Assembly: GCA_001792895.1 (NCBI GenBank)
Contig: MARA01000066.1
Coordinates: 62,001-126,000, forward strand
Direction: 5' to 3'
DNA from: Lentinus brumalis
Taxonomy: Eukaryota; Basidiomycota; Agaricomycetes; Polyporales; Polyporaceae
Length of the DNA stretch: 64,000 nt
The notes below the pieces were generated by a model. It was not told where the DNA came from. It saw only the letters and a program-made list of their open reading frames with translations, and ran no database searches. Shown here piece by piece: positions 42,801 through 54,517 of this stretch. Numbering within the stretch: the stretch's first letter is position 1; the number at the start of each line of letters is the position of its first letter. The translations under genes and the position numbers were made by a program.

Positions 42801-45800
42801 TCATGTGGGCGGCGTGATGGGTTGGAGAGTGGAGAAGATGCGTAAGCTCAGCAGGTGAGAAGCTGAAGGATGCGGGGGAGGAGAGGGAGAAGGAGCCGGG
42901 GTACGAGCACTGTGATAGAAAGGAGGCGAATCTGGATAGCGTGGCTGTGAGCTACTCAAGTGTTGTTGGGAGTTGTCCAACGGAGAGCGCAGGTTGGATG
43001 GTCCTAGAGGTACGCCGTGTGGAAAGATTGAGGAGGTGCGCGGCGCTGGAGGTGGAGTGGGAATGGAATGCGCGCGATGTTCGTGTAGCTGGAATTGTGT
43101 ATACGACGGTGTTGGGAGAGAGTCATAGGACGATGGGTGGTATTGGCAAGGTGCATTTGGGGTGGGAGTCCATGGATGGCGGTCCAGTAAAGCGGGTATG
43201 AGCAACGGGGTCGACCTGCAACGAGTACTGACCTGACGGACTATTCAAACCACCAGACGCTGCGAGATATCCAGCAATGGGCTCAACGCGGGGCTCTCAG
43301 ACTTCTGGTGGAAGCGTCTAGGTGGATGCTGATACTGCGTGGCCGCTCGAGGTGTTGATGTCCAGTACGACGACGGGTCAGCATAGAACGCCGAACTCCC
43401 AGCGTCAGTCAAGGGAGTAGCCTGGTGCGTAGACATGGCCTGCCCCGCAAAGTGCGGTGTGTGGCACGCAAGTCCAGGTTGATGTCCAGGTTGCATGGAG
43501 TACGAGGAGGGTGACTGGACGGTGGTGGTAGTGTTGACATCGAGGCTCGGGACTGAGTGTGTTGCTGGGATATCGGGCGGGCTGCAGCGGCGCACCCTGG
43601 ACCCGGTGAGTAGAGCGGGTGCAGCGGCTGAGTTGGCGGGGCTTGCGCCCGAGGGTTGGCGGCCGACGCGGTGGACCAGCTCTGAGTGGGAGGAAGACGA
43701 GCGTGCGTAGCGCCCGCGACACGCGGGGTCTCAGCTCGCGCGGGCGCGTAGTGTGCGGAGACATTGGGAAAGGCTTCGCGACCTGGCATGCTTGCGCCGC
43801 TGTGCTCGATACGCTTTCTCTTGTGCATATGCTCGGGTAGCTCGATGAATGAAGGGCGTTTGGCAGGAGTGGGTGGAATAGGCGCGCTATTATGCTGGGT
43901 TTGGACGGGGCGTTTCGAAGCTCGCGGCTTCGAAGGTACCGCTGTAAAGACGGGCTGCAGACCATGTACGTACGGCGCAAGGTCCTGCCCGTAACGCGTA
44001 TTGAAAATCCACTTGTCCTTGCAGATGTTCGTAGCTTGCTCGACTGTCAGCGAGCCGACGGCGGCGCATAGGAATTGTACGGCGGATTGCCATATGTACC
44101 GTATCCATACATAGCGTAGTGGATTGGAGTCTGGGCACACCAGCGTCAGTAAATAGTGGTCTGTACGATTAGTACGAAGAACTCACTATGTCCCATGAGT
44201 CCTTCCCGAGGCCTGCGCTGGTCTCGGAAAGGGATTGTGCACCTTGCTCTGCCAGACGGACGGTGCGCTGCGGGACCGAGGTGTGAATGGGCATACTCTG
44301 GGGGACTGCGGTGTGCACCGTGCTGAGGATGGACGTCGCGACGGACCTGCGTATGCTGGGCTGGCCCGACATGCAGCCTGGCGGCCGGATGGACTCGGAG
44401 GTCGGTGCCGAGGCCTGTCAAGCCGTCAGGCGGGAGAGCGGGACCGACGTTCGCGCGGTGCTCCAGTGAGACATCACGACGGACCTGCGTGCGCTGGACT
44501 GGCCCGACATGCAGCCTGATCGCCGGATGGAGGTCAGTGCTAAGGCCTGTCGAGCCGTCGGGCGGGAGAGCGGAACCGACGTTCGCACCGTACTCAGGCG
44601 GGACAGCGCGATGGACTTGTGAGTGCTGGTCTGGCCTGGCATGACGATCGTCGGATGGAGTTCAGTGCGGAGGCCTGTCAAGTTGTCGAGCGGGAGAGCA
44701 GGACTGCCTTACAGTTGCAATGTGTGTGTCGAATGTAGGTCTGCAGCATGCACACTGGAGGCAACGTACGCCAGTGCGAACTGTGGACGGGGAGGTTCTG
44801 AGAGACACATGTCAGTCCAGACGTTGACACGTTGACAGATTGTGGACAAACGTGCGTACCTGCAACTACGGATGATATTTCGCTGGCGTACTGGAGAGTT
44901 GAGCGGTTGACTTCTACGTTACCGATGGGCGTAGCCCCTGCATGCGGTCCTGATGCCCCTTCAGGTATGGTATGGGCGGCGGCGGTGTGTTCTACACGAA
45001 TATCAGATCAGGTGTACGCTATCACTCATGTGCGGACGTGCTCACGAGTGTCAGACCAAATGTCGGTACCAAGGCCAAGGACGACGTCCCTCCCGAGGTC
45101 GGAGATGGTGTGCATCCCGAAGTCGGAGACGGCGTGCGTCCTAAGGTGGGGGACAGCGTGCAAGCCAAGATCAGGCTTCGTCTCTGTTTCCATGTCATGA
45201 CGGTCCAGCATATGGACGTCGTCACAGCCTGAGACGTGTGTGTCGACCGCTCCCGCGACTTGCTGGCCTTGCGGAACGCGCTGCTGCAGTGGCTGGGGCT
45301 TGTTGAGGCGTTGCTGCTTCAGAGGAGGCTCGTCCAAGCTTGAGGTAGTATACCCTGCTGAGTGTAACTAAGGAGTCTCGTCAGCCACGTTTCAGACATA
45401 CATTGCGAAAGTCTTGCACGCTCTTGCGCGGTGTTCTCGCTACGATACGCCTGGTACGAGTTCCACAAGTTGCCGCTGATGATGTGACGGGTACGTGTTG
45501 TGTTCATGCGATCATGGTCTTGTTCTCCAGAGAGGCGAGTCTCCTGGGACACCCTCTTCGCGATAGCGTCAATCTGACGGGAACCGACAGCGAGAAAGGC
45601 CTTGTTGGTCTGGAGATGCGTCCGACTTTCTTGGCTTCATCATCCGCCTGCGCATCCTGGGCGTACTCGTCCTCACTGTCCTCATCGTCGGCCTCGTGGG
45701 CCACATCTGCACCCGTGTCTCCGAGCGGCTCGTCCACGATGATGCCTGGAGGCTCCTCGGGTAGACTGAAGTGTTTGTCTATGACCGCCTTTGCCATCTG

Positions 45801-46990
45801 CGCCTGCGCTCTCGCCTTGGCAGCATTTGCTAGCTTCTTTTCTCTTTCCGATTGACTCGTACCGGTGGAGACTGGCGCAGTCGTCAGACGTGTATTTGAA
45901 ACTTGAACTGCAGCACCCCGTTCGGTATCCGCTCTGACCACAACCTGTATCCCCGGATCCTCACAGGTCCTCACGTGAAGGCGGCGGCACTGGATCAACA
46001 GAGTGAGGATTTTGAGCAAGCGACATTGGTACTAGTAGTGTCTTCACGGGTGGTGCTTCAGGCACGGCCTTGATCCAGCGTGCCGGTATCGTGGACACTA
46101 TCCGACTGGAGCAGTGTCCGTTCCGAGGCGGTACGTACTGATGGAAGCTTCAACTGCGCGGCAAGAGGAAGTGTGAGAGGGTTGTGTGTTGTGTGCGGTA
46201 GTGAATAGCCAGGCCAGCGGGATGAGGACGGAGTGGGTACGGCCAAACTACCAAAGCGAGCATCGCCTGGAGGAGCTCATACGACTCTCGAGCTCCCGCG
46301 GATGGGCGAGGCCTTCGGCATAGTGGAAGCCGCACCGAGGTTGTGCAGTACCCTAAGCACACGCATGATCTTGGCATACGGCGCGTCATCCAAGAGGGAA
46401 GGCAACGGCTCGGCGATCAAATTCTCGACCCCGCCTCATCTGCGCCCGGCAGTTCTTGTGCATCTCATACTGACGGATGGCTCCGTACGACGTGAGGTCC
46501 AACTGAAGCTTATAAGGCACTCCAGGTGGCGATGACTCGGCTTGGCCTTGAGCGCTGCAGCATACGAGGGTCGGAGTGAATGTGCACGGAGTCGCAGCCA
46601 TCGATTGGCCTCCGCCTGATGCAGGGACGCCGTCCGGTGTTATCGCGCCTCGACTTCGGATCCAATGATGAAAGCAGTCAGCAATAGCCAAGACGCTGCT
46701 ACATAGCCTGAATTCCTTTACCTTCCCCACAGTCTTGTCCGTCGTTGAGTTGTCAGGGTTCTCAGGACCTATCAAGATTATTGTCACAGTCGGCCAATAT
46801 ACCACGACTATCACACGTTTTCCGTACCTGGCGTCGACGACCAATCCGTCGTCTGTGAAGTGGACAGCAAAGTCGTCGCCGTTGACGACAGTCTCACTTG
46901 GCGCAGCCGAACAGGCGATCGCTTTGCCCTCAGCAAGCTCAGCTGGGGCCCCAGCCGCGGCCGCAGACCCCTTGATTGAATCGCCACCAT
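42801..46990 (-). CDS. Multi-exon Pro/Ser-rich hypothetical coding region (possibly one gene, possibly decayed)
   Basis: Coding-like minus-strand blocks run over 4 kb: VVNGDDFAVHFTDDGLVVDA (about 46890), SEREKKLANAAKARAQAQMA (about 45850), an acidic stretch DEDSEDEYAQDAQ, then NKAFLAVGSRQIDAIAKRVS and NLWNSYQAYRSENTAQERAR (about 45600-45430, HMG-box-like helix composition). Further left are in-frame tandem repeats (44341-44700, 45095-45166) and Pro/Ser/Tyr-rich blocks such as PPTPAKRPSFIELPEHMHKR (43870) and PNAPCQYHPSSYDSLPTPSY (43170-43110). Blocks lie in different frames; introns or frameshifts explain this, and I could not build a closed model. Agaricomycete transposon-associated proteins with HMG-like segments look similar, from memory only. 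Confidence 0.3.
44341..44700 (-). repeat. Large in-frame tandem repeat, period 138/132 bp
   Basis: Unit starts align at 44341, 44479 and 44611 (ACGGACCTGCGT and variants), giving periods of 138 and 132 bases, both multiples of three. The minus-strand translation repeats a block of about 45 residues with GCMSGQ and STARTSVPLSR motifs. Confidence 0.8.
45095..45166 (-). repeat. 24-bp tandem repeat, three units
   Basis: Three 24-base units beginning GAGGTCGGAGATGGTGTGCA; period a multiple of three, in the same coding region. Confidence 0.8.
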
Positions 46991-47044
46991 CTGCAGTGCT
47001 GGCATATTTGATTGTATCACCGCCAACCTTCTTCGCAAGCTTCG

Positions 47045-47600
47045 GCGCCTGCACTCCCCTCGTAGAACTGCTTCGTGCGCTTGAGCTTGCTCTGCCGTTA
47101 GTATGAGCTAGATGGCCGGCAGAGAAGAATTACGTACGACGCAGATGTATGAGTCCGCACCCTTGGAGTCGAGCTTCCGAGTCTTGAACGCCGCGACATC
47201 CGGGACATAGTCCAGGAACATCTCCATGGGTACTGGTCCGGTCCTCAGGCGAATTGATTGACGGGTTCAAGCACCTGGCTTGATGTATTTCATGCCGTCC
47301 AGGTTGTCGAAGACACCATCGAAGTACATGTGTCTGTCGCGCACGTCCATAGTCGCCCGGAGACAGAACAGACACGAGGTACCTCCCGAATTTGCCATCC
47401 GTGATTCTCTTGATGCCAACCTTCCGCCGCAACTGAATGATCCCCCGAATCGCCTCATCCTCCACCGGCTTCAGCTCCGCCGCCGTGCACTTGCCCTCGT
47501 CGAGCTCGTTGCGCTTCGCGAGCAGCTTTTCGGGACGCTTGAGGGACCCGATATGGTCAGCGCGGAAGGGCGGGTTGAGTTTGAGGGTGGGTGCGGACAT
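47045..47600 (-). pseudogene. MetE/UROD-like (cobalamin-independent methionine synthase fold) N-terminal fragment
   Basis: ATG at 47600 opens MSAPTLKLNPPFRADHIGSL and AAELKPVEDEAIRGIIQLRR followed by VGIKRITDGKFGR, the conserved N terminus of the fungal MetE/UROD-like family. The frame is then disturbed. RHMYFDGVFDNLDGMKYI appears in another frame (about 47340-47285), then PMEMFLDYVPDVAAFKTRKL and DSYICV in a third (about 47230-47140), and after an intron-like gap KLKRTKQFY near 47070. Family members have about 390 residues; only the first 150 or so remain. Frameshifts and 3' truncation make it a pseudogene. A zinc-dependent methyltransferase role is known for the superfamily only. Confidence 0.75.
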
Positions 47601-47881
47601 TGCGGCAGTCGACGGTGAGAGGCGAAGCGCAAGGACTTGTGGGGGCGCCCGTGCTTCCCAAGGGCGGCCGCCGATTGGGATGGTAGATAGGTTCAGCCGC
47701 GGGAGTGGTACATCTTGATACATAGAAAAATTAGAGACCCGGACGACGTGAAACCGCCGACGTGCGTTCGGAACGACCCTGCACATGTGATGGCTCACAC
47801 AGAGGGGCCTGGGGAATAGAATATAGTGAACACGTACCATTGCGAGCGACTCGCCCAACTGATCTCTACAACATATCTAAC

Positions 47882-48600
47882 TTATCCAGAGTGAGCGAAG
47901 ACCGATAGAGTGTGACCCGGGTGCGCTGCCGCAAAGCTCTTCGAGGCAAGCCCAGATAGTCGAAGTGGAGAAGAAGGCAGTGCAATTCCGGAACCGCAAG
48001 GGCGGCAAGTATGCCGGAAGGAACTATACGCGAACGTGAGCATGCGCCGCGGAGTGAAGATGGTAACATACCTATTTGCCCTGCGTCGAGAACTGCAACA
48101 GGACCACTCTGCAGCAACTCTTGAACCCGGACAAGGTCGCAAGCTCTCCGAGCGCCGAGCTGAGGTCCTTCGCTGACGCCGCTGAGCCCAAGAAGCCTCA
48201 AACTTGTCGATGGAATCATCACCCGCAAGATGCTTGCAGCGAATGACGCCTGCACGCACAATTATCGCGTCGTCGGGCTCGATGGACAAGGACGACAGTT
48301 TCTTGTGTTGGCCAGGACCGGGGTGATGACGAAGATGGGGACGGCCACGGAGGTGGGGAGACCAGTGTCCGCAGGGAAGGTGCTTACGAAGCTTACTCCT
48401 TGGCGTTCTTGTCCCTTCTTGTCCTTGGACTTCAACCGCGTCTTGGCAAGGAAGAGCTCGATGAGCTGGAGGGACTGGTCCGTCGACAAGATGGACAAAG
48501 CGAAGCTGGCAACCGGAACAAACTGCAGGTTTGAACGACTGCCGATGAAGGTGAGGTGATTCAAGGATAGCAGAGTAGATCGGGCAGCTGCATGACGAGC
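47882..48600 (-). pseudogene. Unidentified host-gene fragment next to repeat copy B
   Basis: Minus-strand frame 48564-48262 encodes HLTFIGSRSNLQFVPVASFA, LQLIELFLAKTRLKSKDKKG and VAVPIFVITPVL. Other frames continue with GVSEGPQLGARRACDLV and a block near 48100. The pieces look like one protein with frameshifts. I do not recognise it. It begins within about ten bases of the edge of repeat copy B, just as the FAS fragment begins at the edge of copy A. Confidence 0.4.
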
Positions 48601-48608
48601 TTGAGCAT

Positions 48609-49145
48609 GCGGCCATGCAATTCAACCGGAAGCACTCACACAGTATCCCTGATCCCACCGATCTGATCATAGTCGATGGGCGTATATGCTGCGAGGAAGT
48701 GAAAGGACTGGTGACCTTATAGTTGCTCGGGTGCGGGCACTGCAAAACAGAGCGATCGGGCTGTAAAGACAAAGTCAGCCGCTGCATGATGTGCATATGC
48801 ATGTGCAACTCACTCATCGTCTTCGTAGATTAGGGAGCGGGGTAGAGGAAGAGACGTCGTGCGCGGAGTGTGGCCCGCGCAGTTGCACACGCCAGAGCTC
48901 CCAGAGGATGACCACATAGCAGCCAGAGCCTCCTACGCAGACCGGAAGGAATCCAGTTGACAGCGCGAGGCCAACGGACAATGCCTGAGCACAGAGACTG
49001 TCAACTTACTCTACATCCTCCTCGCCTTCTCCGAATGTGCGACACATACCTCCTCTGGGATCAAGTACCATGGAACCAGAAACGAGCAACAATACAAGTT
49101 CAACGGACGAGCAGCGGAGGAACAATCCTGAGTCTTAGCGAGGGG
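48609..49145 (-). repeat. Dispersed repeat, copy B (inverted partner of 3814-4356)
   Basis: About 537 bp matching 3814-4356 in reverse orientation, boundaries GCGGCC at 48609 and CGAGGGG at about 49145. Outside these points the flanks are unrelated. Confidence 0.85.
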
Positions 49146-49672
49146 CCGTGTCACGTTCAAAGTGCCTGTCATACGGCTCCGACAGCAATCCCTGCAACCA
49201 GCACAGCAAGGAATGAACGCTTCAGCAGGGTCCAGCTGAAGAGATCATGATGGTCGCAAAGCGAGCGAGACGTGTGCGCCTAGTACCGAGACCCTCCCGT
49301 TGAAGGCAACGGCCCGGGCGGCCGAGTGATGCCGTGATGACTCGCTCTCCGCATAAGTACATTATGATTTACCCAACGCGGCTTGAAAGACATACATACA
49401 GGGACATTCCCGGTCTCGTTCGCGGATGCGTGAGGAGGGAGGGAGGGACGACCCTGTCAGATACCAACGTTCACGAGGGACAAGATCCAAGGGCGTATAA
49501 TGAACAAGAAGTGATCAAACTGTCTGTCGCACATGCTTGTAAAGACGTACAACAAGAACTGAGCATTTCATTATATGAGAGGACTGCATGGAATTACAAC
49601 TTGGAGGAAACATTCAACCATGACTATGTATGCTTATCCGCCGACCACGTCCACCCACGCGGGTGGAGGGGT
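49146..49672. other. No supported gene
   Basis: Nothing recognisable; a purine-rich GGGTGGAGGGG precedes the LTR at 49673. Confidence 0.4.
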
Positions 49673-50286
49673 TGACGGCTTTCTTTCACTGTTCGCTTCC
49701 TTCTACAGGCTCCAGAACGATACAGGTCTCATCCCCATCCCCGTCTCTCTCTCTCTTTCTCACCACTTCGCCTCTACCCCGAACAACGATGCGTGTTGCT
49801 TGCCATGTGTCGAGTCGGAGACCGTAGGCCGCAGACGACGAGTAGACGTTCATCAGCGACTGAGGGGGACAGTCTGCGCATCTCGATGACGTCTGCTACG
49901 TGTCTCGGGCCGAGTCATTCCTTCGACATCACCCTGGTCGGCGCGCGGCGTTGGAGCTCGGGTCTTCCCATCGGACGGTCACTCTCTCATGTTATGTTCC
50001 AGAAGTACTTGTTTTCGATTGTCACGCAGTGAGATGGTAGGACCCTGGCTGTGAGCACGGTCGGCGGGGTCCTCGGCTCTGTATATAAACGAGGTGCGAG
50101 ACATTCTCCAATGCATCTTCCCCTTTCACGCTTTTCTCCCTGCTCGTCCGCCGTTCGCCCGCTCGCCGTAACCCGTCGTCGTCCCTCGTCCCTCTTCGTC
50201 TAATTCTCCCTTCGCCTCCCGTCTATGCTCCAAGTCGAAGACACTACCGCTGACCTGTTGCTCACCCAGGAACCATTACTTCCACA
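49673..50286 (+). repeat. Left LTR of the gypsy element
   Basis: Starts TGACGGCTTTCTTTC, ends CCATTACTTCCACA. About fifteen differences by eye from the right LTR over 615 bp. Followed two bases later by TGGTGACCACCG, a plausible tRNA primer-binding site. Confidence 0.85.
50082..50089 (+). promoter_or_regulatory. TATA box in left LTR
   Basis: TATATAAA in a GC-rich context, also present in the right LTR at 63195-63202; the expected position for the element's RNA polymerase II promoter. Confidence 0.6.
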
Positions 50287-50361
50287 ACTGGTGACCACCG
50301 CAGGGGGTGACCAGGTCTACTCAGTGTCCGGACTTCGTGTGTGGTGAGGAGCCACTAGCCG

Positions 50362-52622
50362 ATGCCCACGAAGTCTTCGACTTCGGCCTCCACATTGGCA
50401 ATCCAGAGAACATCGCCTTGTCGTCCAGCTGCACCCGCCTCTACATCGAGCCTCGCTCGTGCAACAGCCACCGAGCCCTCGTCGATGCTCTGTCGTTCCC
50501 CTCACGGTGTAGGCTCCACAGCCAGCACTCCTTCGGCCTTGCAATCGGAAGCTGAGTACTCGCCTGCATCTCGTAGCTCTTGTCTTCCCATTTCGTCGCG
50601 ACATATTAAGGCTCCCGCTCGTACAATGACTGACCCCACGGCTACACCTGATAGTGTGTCATTGGACCCGCCGTTGTCTTCGGTGCCCTCGCTTACTGCG
50701 GAATCCCGCGCCTCATCCCCAGAACTTGTTATTCCCCGCATTGTTATTGTCGGAGCCACGCCACCTCGTTCAGTTTCTTTTAGTGCGCATACATCGACCG
50801 CCCTTTCACGCACTCCGCTGAGCATCATGCCTACCACCGGGCAACTTCCGTTGCGCAATGACAAGCATGCACCTCGGTTCAAAGGAAGGAAAGTAGAGGA
50901 GTTTATTGCCGCGCTTGAATATCTAGCGGAGTCCAATACCGTCAACAAAGATACACTGCCGAAAGCAGTCTGCCGCTATGTGTCTTCTAGTGTGCATAGT
51001 GTGCTGTCAGCGGAGCCCGCCTTCGACTGGGAAGCAGCGAAGGCTCGGCTCCGATACTTGTATAGCTCAATGACACAGTCGTACAAGGCTAGCCCGAAGC
51101 GCTTGCGTAGATTTGTCAAGGAGTCTTTTGCGCCGGAGACTGTGACTTCTCATGCTACTCTCGACCGATATAATTTGAAGTTCTTGGAGAAGGCCGGTAA
51201 TCTGGTGCGAGACAATGCAATTCCGCAGCGCAAGGTCGATGAACACTTCTACCAGGGTCTACCTAAGAAGTTGCGTCGTTCGATCATGGGTGACTTGAGC
51301 AAGGCGGTATACACACGTACCTCTACCCCGCTGTCGGAGAGCAATCCTCCTTCCAGGAGCGAGATCTTGGATACAGCAAGAGCTTTCTACAAGGCTGATG
51401 CTATCAATGGCTCGTCGGACTCGGACTCGTGTTCTTCGGCTGCTGGCAATAGCTCGGACTCAGATTCAGGCGATGCTTCAGATTCGACGTCTGGGAGACG
51501 TGAGATGAGGCGTGCTTCGTCACTCCGCCCCCCTGAGAAGTCTAAGAAGGACAAGTCCAAGCGGGAGTGCACGATATCACACTCTCATACGGAAGCCACT
51601 GAGCCGTCCAACAACTTCACACGGCAGTTCCAAGCAATGGCGCAGAACTTCATGCGCGACATGATGTTGCACTCTCTCGCTCCTGATACCTCCGCTGCTT
51701 CAGTCCCGAGGCCGCATAGCCTAGCGCCCCCGGCCGTCTTTCTGCTTACGGTGAATGTCATGCCGGCTCAAGGGTCTTACGGATTGTCGTGAAGATGTTA
51801 TGTCTGCGGTAAAACTGAGAGGTAGACCTCGATCATCCGCTCGGAACTAAGAACTGCCCAGAGACTGCTCGTCTGCTCGCAGAAAAGCTGGCCTCATTCA
51901 GCCCCATGGGTCGGCTGTCCTGGCCTGATGGCTCACCGCTTCCGAATCCGAACTTACTTCCCAGTGGCTACTCGGCGTTCATTCGTGATCAGAGAGCAGC
52001 GGCAAATGCAGCCGCCAACTCGCCTATGCCGCCGGCTCGTGACCTACCACCTCACCAGACAAATGTTATGCGTGTTGGACTATGTCTCAATGGCGCTCCA
52101 GTGTTCTCATATCCGCCTTTCGCCTCTTCTGCGGCTGTCGAAGCCTATTCTTTTCCGGTCACTACATGTTCCAGGGCGAAAGGGGCACAGACGCAGACAG
52201 CTGCAATCCCAGACTCGGACCCGCCTCCATTGCCTCCCGTATCATCTACGCCTGCGAAGGCGCTTCTAGCAGCAGCTTCGGCGCCCCGTCCTAACACCGA
52301 AGCGGGCTGGAAGGACACGCGTTGTGACAAGTCCCGAGCTCCTGTTACTTCCTCGCAGGAACACGTCAGACCCACTCGTTCTTCTAATCTCCGGTTCAAT
52401 TCAGTGATACAGGCCACCATCTCCATCGCGGATGTCGAGGACCACGTCCTCAACACCAAGGTCACGCTTACGCTCCGGGAATGCCTCGGCATGTCCGCCA
52501 ATCTACAGAAGCACTTTGGTGCCCTCGTCAAGACTCGACGCGAATTAGAAAGAACTGACGATCCACAGCTCCCCATGACACGCAAATCCTACCCGGTCAC
52601 TGTCGAGGGGGCCTCTTTCTAG
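50362..52622 (+). pseudogene. Gypsy gag with zinc knuckle and DUF4100-like region, broken
   Basis: Open frame 50362-51792; the true start is probably ATG 50626 (MTDPTATPDSVSLDPPL). The gag core has RNDKHAPRFKGRKVEEFIAA, RRFVKESFAPETVTSHATLD and FYQGLPKKLRRSIMGDLSKA. After a Ser/Asp-rich linker the frame ends in TGA at 51790-51792. Immediately after come zinc-knuckle pieces CYVCGKT (51798) and, in another frame, DHPLGTKNCPETARLL, followed by GRLSWPDGSPLP. The next open frame, 51906-52622, ends with RSSNLRFNSVIQATISIADV and LNTKVTLTLRECLGMSANLQ, typical of the DUF4100 region of Agaricomycete retroelement polyproteins. A stop and a frameshift separate the two, and the protein is cut at 52615 by the repeat. 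Confidence 0.8.
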
Positions 52623-53505
52623 AAGCTGTACATGATGCTTGACGATATCTCGAACGTCTACGAGCGCTATTCGAACTATGACTAAGCAACGAGCGACCAA
52701 TAAGAAGCAAACACGAAGCACATTGTACGAGCACTGACAGACATTGAACGAGCGCCGAGTGCATGGACCACATCGCGCGATCATCACAAACTAATGACGC
52801 AATCGACAAACCGAAGGGCTTCGAACATAAGAACGAAAAGACTAACGAGGGAAAAGGAATAGAGTTGAAGTCGAACATAATAGAACCAAAGTCGAACGAA
52901 ATAGAACCAACTCGAATGACGAAGAGACTCGATCATCGAAAGGTCAAACTATGAATAGACACAGAGATGAATGATGAAGGGTAGAAGGGTCGCAGGGTAA
53001 TAGGGCGATGCTAAACAAACTGAATATAGTAGAACGATGATAAACAAGCCAAAGACGAAGACCATAGTCGAAGCAATGATGAAGAAGTCTGTCCGATGAT
53101 TGTCAGAACCGAAGTGAACCCAACCCGAAGTGGTTCGAGAGATGAGGCGAGAAGGAATGATACAGTGTCGAGCCACATCGATGCAGGATGCTCCGGGTCG
53201 ATCGAGGTCGATCAGTGTCGATATGAGTAGAGGTGGCTCGGTATGACTTGCTAGGCTTCGCCGAGGCTCGGTATGACTTGCTAGGGTGCGACGGGGTTCG
53301 GTACGACTCGCCGGGGTACGATGGGGTTCGGTACGACTCGCTCCTGGTCGACAATAGCTCGGAAGGGTGTCGAAGAGGTCGAGGGAAGAAGGATAGTAGC
53401 AGGAGAGAGGCAAAGACGAAGCTGGTGACGATCGAAGTCGGCTGGAAGTCATTTGAAGGTCCGAAGAGGTCGCAAAATCCGGGCACAGACAGGTATGATC
53501 CACAT
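52615..53505 (+). repeat. Non-coding repeat family, copy 2
   Basis: Same orientation and order as 17985-18835, from AAGCTGTACATGATGCT to ACAGGTATGAT, with substitutions throughout. It interrupts the gypsy polyprotein on the left and abuts an hAT transposase fragment on the right. Confidence 0.85.
53240..53342 (+). repeat. 30-bp minisatellite inside repeat copy 2
   Basis: Three full units (53240, 53270, 53300) and a partial one of the same 30-bp unit that occurs twice at 18598. Confidence 0.85.
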
Positions 53506-53506
53506 C

Positions 53507-54517
53507 AGCGCAAGACCCCGAACCTCGCGAAGGTTATCCATGCAATGGACCATATCGACAATACCTTCACCGAGCAGATTTGTGATGAGAAATACGAGTC
53601 AGCCATCCGATCCGCCCTCACCGTCGGCAAGACAATCCTCAACCACTACTACAAGTTGTCGGACCTTTCAACGACATACCGAATTGCCCTCAGTATGTAT
53701 TTCTGTGGCCCAGCCTGGTCCTCGCTGACGTCTCCTACAACAGTGCTTCACCCGTCCTATAAGGACGCCTACTTCAAGGAAGCCGGCTGGCCATCGCACT
53801 GGATCAAGAACACCCGGGATATGCTCCAGGAGGAGTTCGACCGTTCGTACAAGAAGCCCGTCGGCGATACTCCTCCTGAGGAAGCCACGGACAATGAGGC
53901 ATCGAACAAGTCGAAGAAGAGGAAGGCTAAGGACGGGGGCAAGGGATCCAAGCACGGCGAGGGGCTCGAGGTACGTTCTTTCTACTTACGCACCCTCTAC
54001 CCCCAATGACACATGCGCGGAAGAGCGGCAACATCTTTGATCATATCCCTACCCCTTCTGCGAATTTCGCGCGTCCTGGGAAGGATGAAATTGCGCGGTA
54101 CTTCGCCAGGGTCACTGAAGAGACTGACAACCCGCTCCGCTGGTGGCACGAGCATCGCGATCTGTTCCCATGCCTGTACCGTATGGTGCTCGACTATCTA
54201 TCAATCCCTGGTACGTTACATGTGCCACCCCCCAGGTCGATTGCTTACAATTCTCTCATGCAGCCACATCTGTTGATGTCGAACGAACGTTCAGCCAGGG
54301 TCGTCGTGCACTCATGCATGTGCGCAGCCATCTCAGTGCGCAGAGCACGCGTGCCCTCCTCTGCCTCGGTGACTGGTCCCGGAAGGACCTGATCACCACT
54401 GCGGACATCGTTGCCGTCGGCTCCCTCCCTGTGATAGACAACGACCACTCGGACTACAAGATGGAAGAGGGGTGGGATAAGATAGACTTGCAGCCGCGTG
54501 GTGGCGTGAATGTGTGA
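53507..54517 (+). pseudogene. C-terminal half of an hAT transposase
   Basis: Exons encode TPNLAKVIHAMDHIDNTFTE and NHYYKLSDLSTTYRIALS, then after a GTATGT..CAG intron LHPSYKDAYFKEAGW with a Lys-rich linker. After a third junction comes NIFDHIPTPSANFARPGKDE, RWWHEHRDLFPCLYRMVLDY, and after a last intron ATSVDVERTFSQGRRALMHV and LSAQSTRALLCLGDWSRKDL, ending TGA at 54515-54517. This is the hAT C-terminal dimerisation region with the catalytic Glu of VERTFS. The BED finger and the two catalytic Asp regions are missing; the left end is cut at the repeat. It is related to, but clearly diverged from, the transposase at 58856-62180 and points the other way. Confidence 0.88.

Noticed and set aside
50317..50604. 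Minus-strand Arg/Cys-rich frame in the gypsy leader
   Set aside because: Overlaps the gag leader; no homology signal or splice context.
52545..52878. Minus-strand frames shared by both repeat copies (also 17863-18141)
   Set aside because: Shared because the DNA is repeated; Cys/Ser/Phe-rich with no conserved domain and disrupted between copies.
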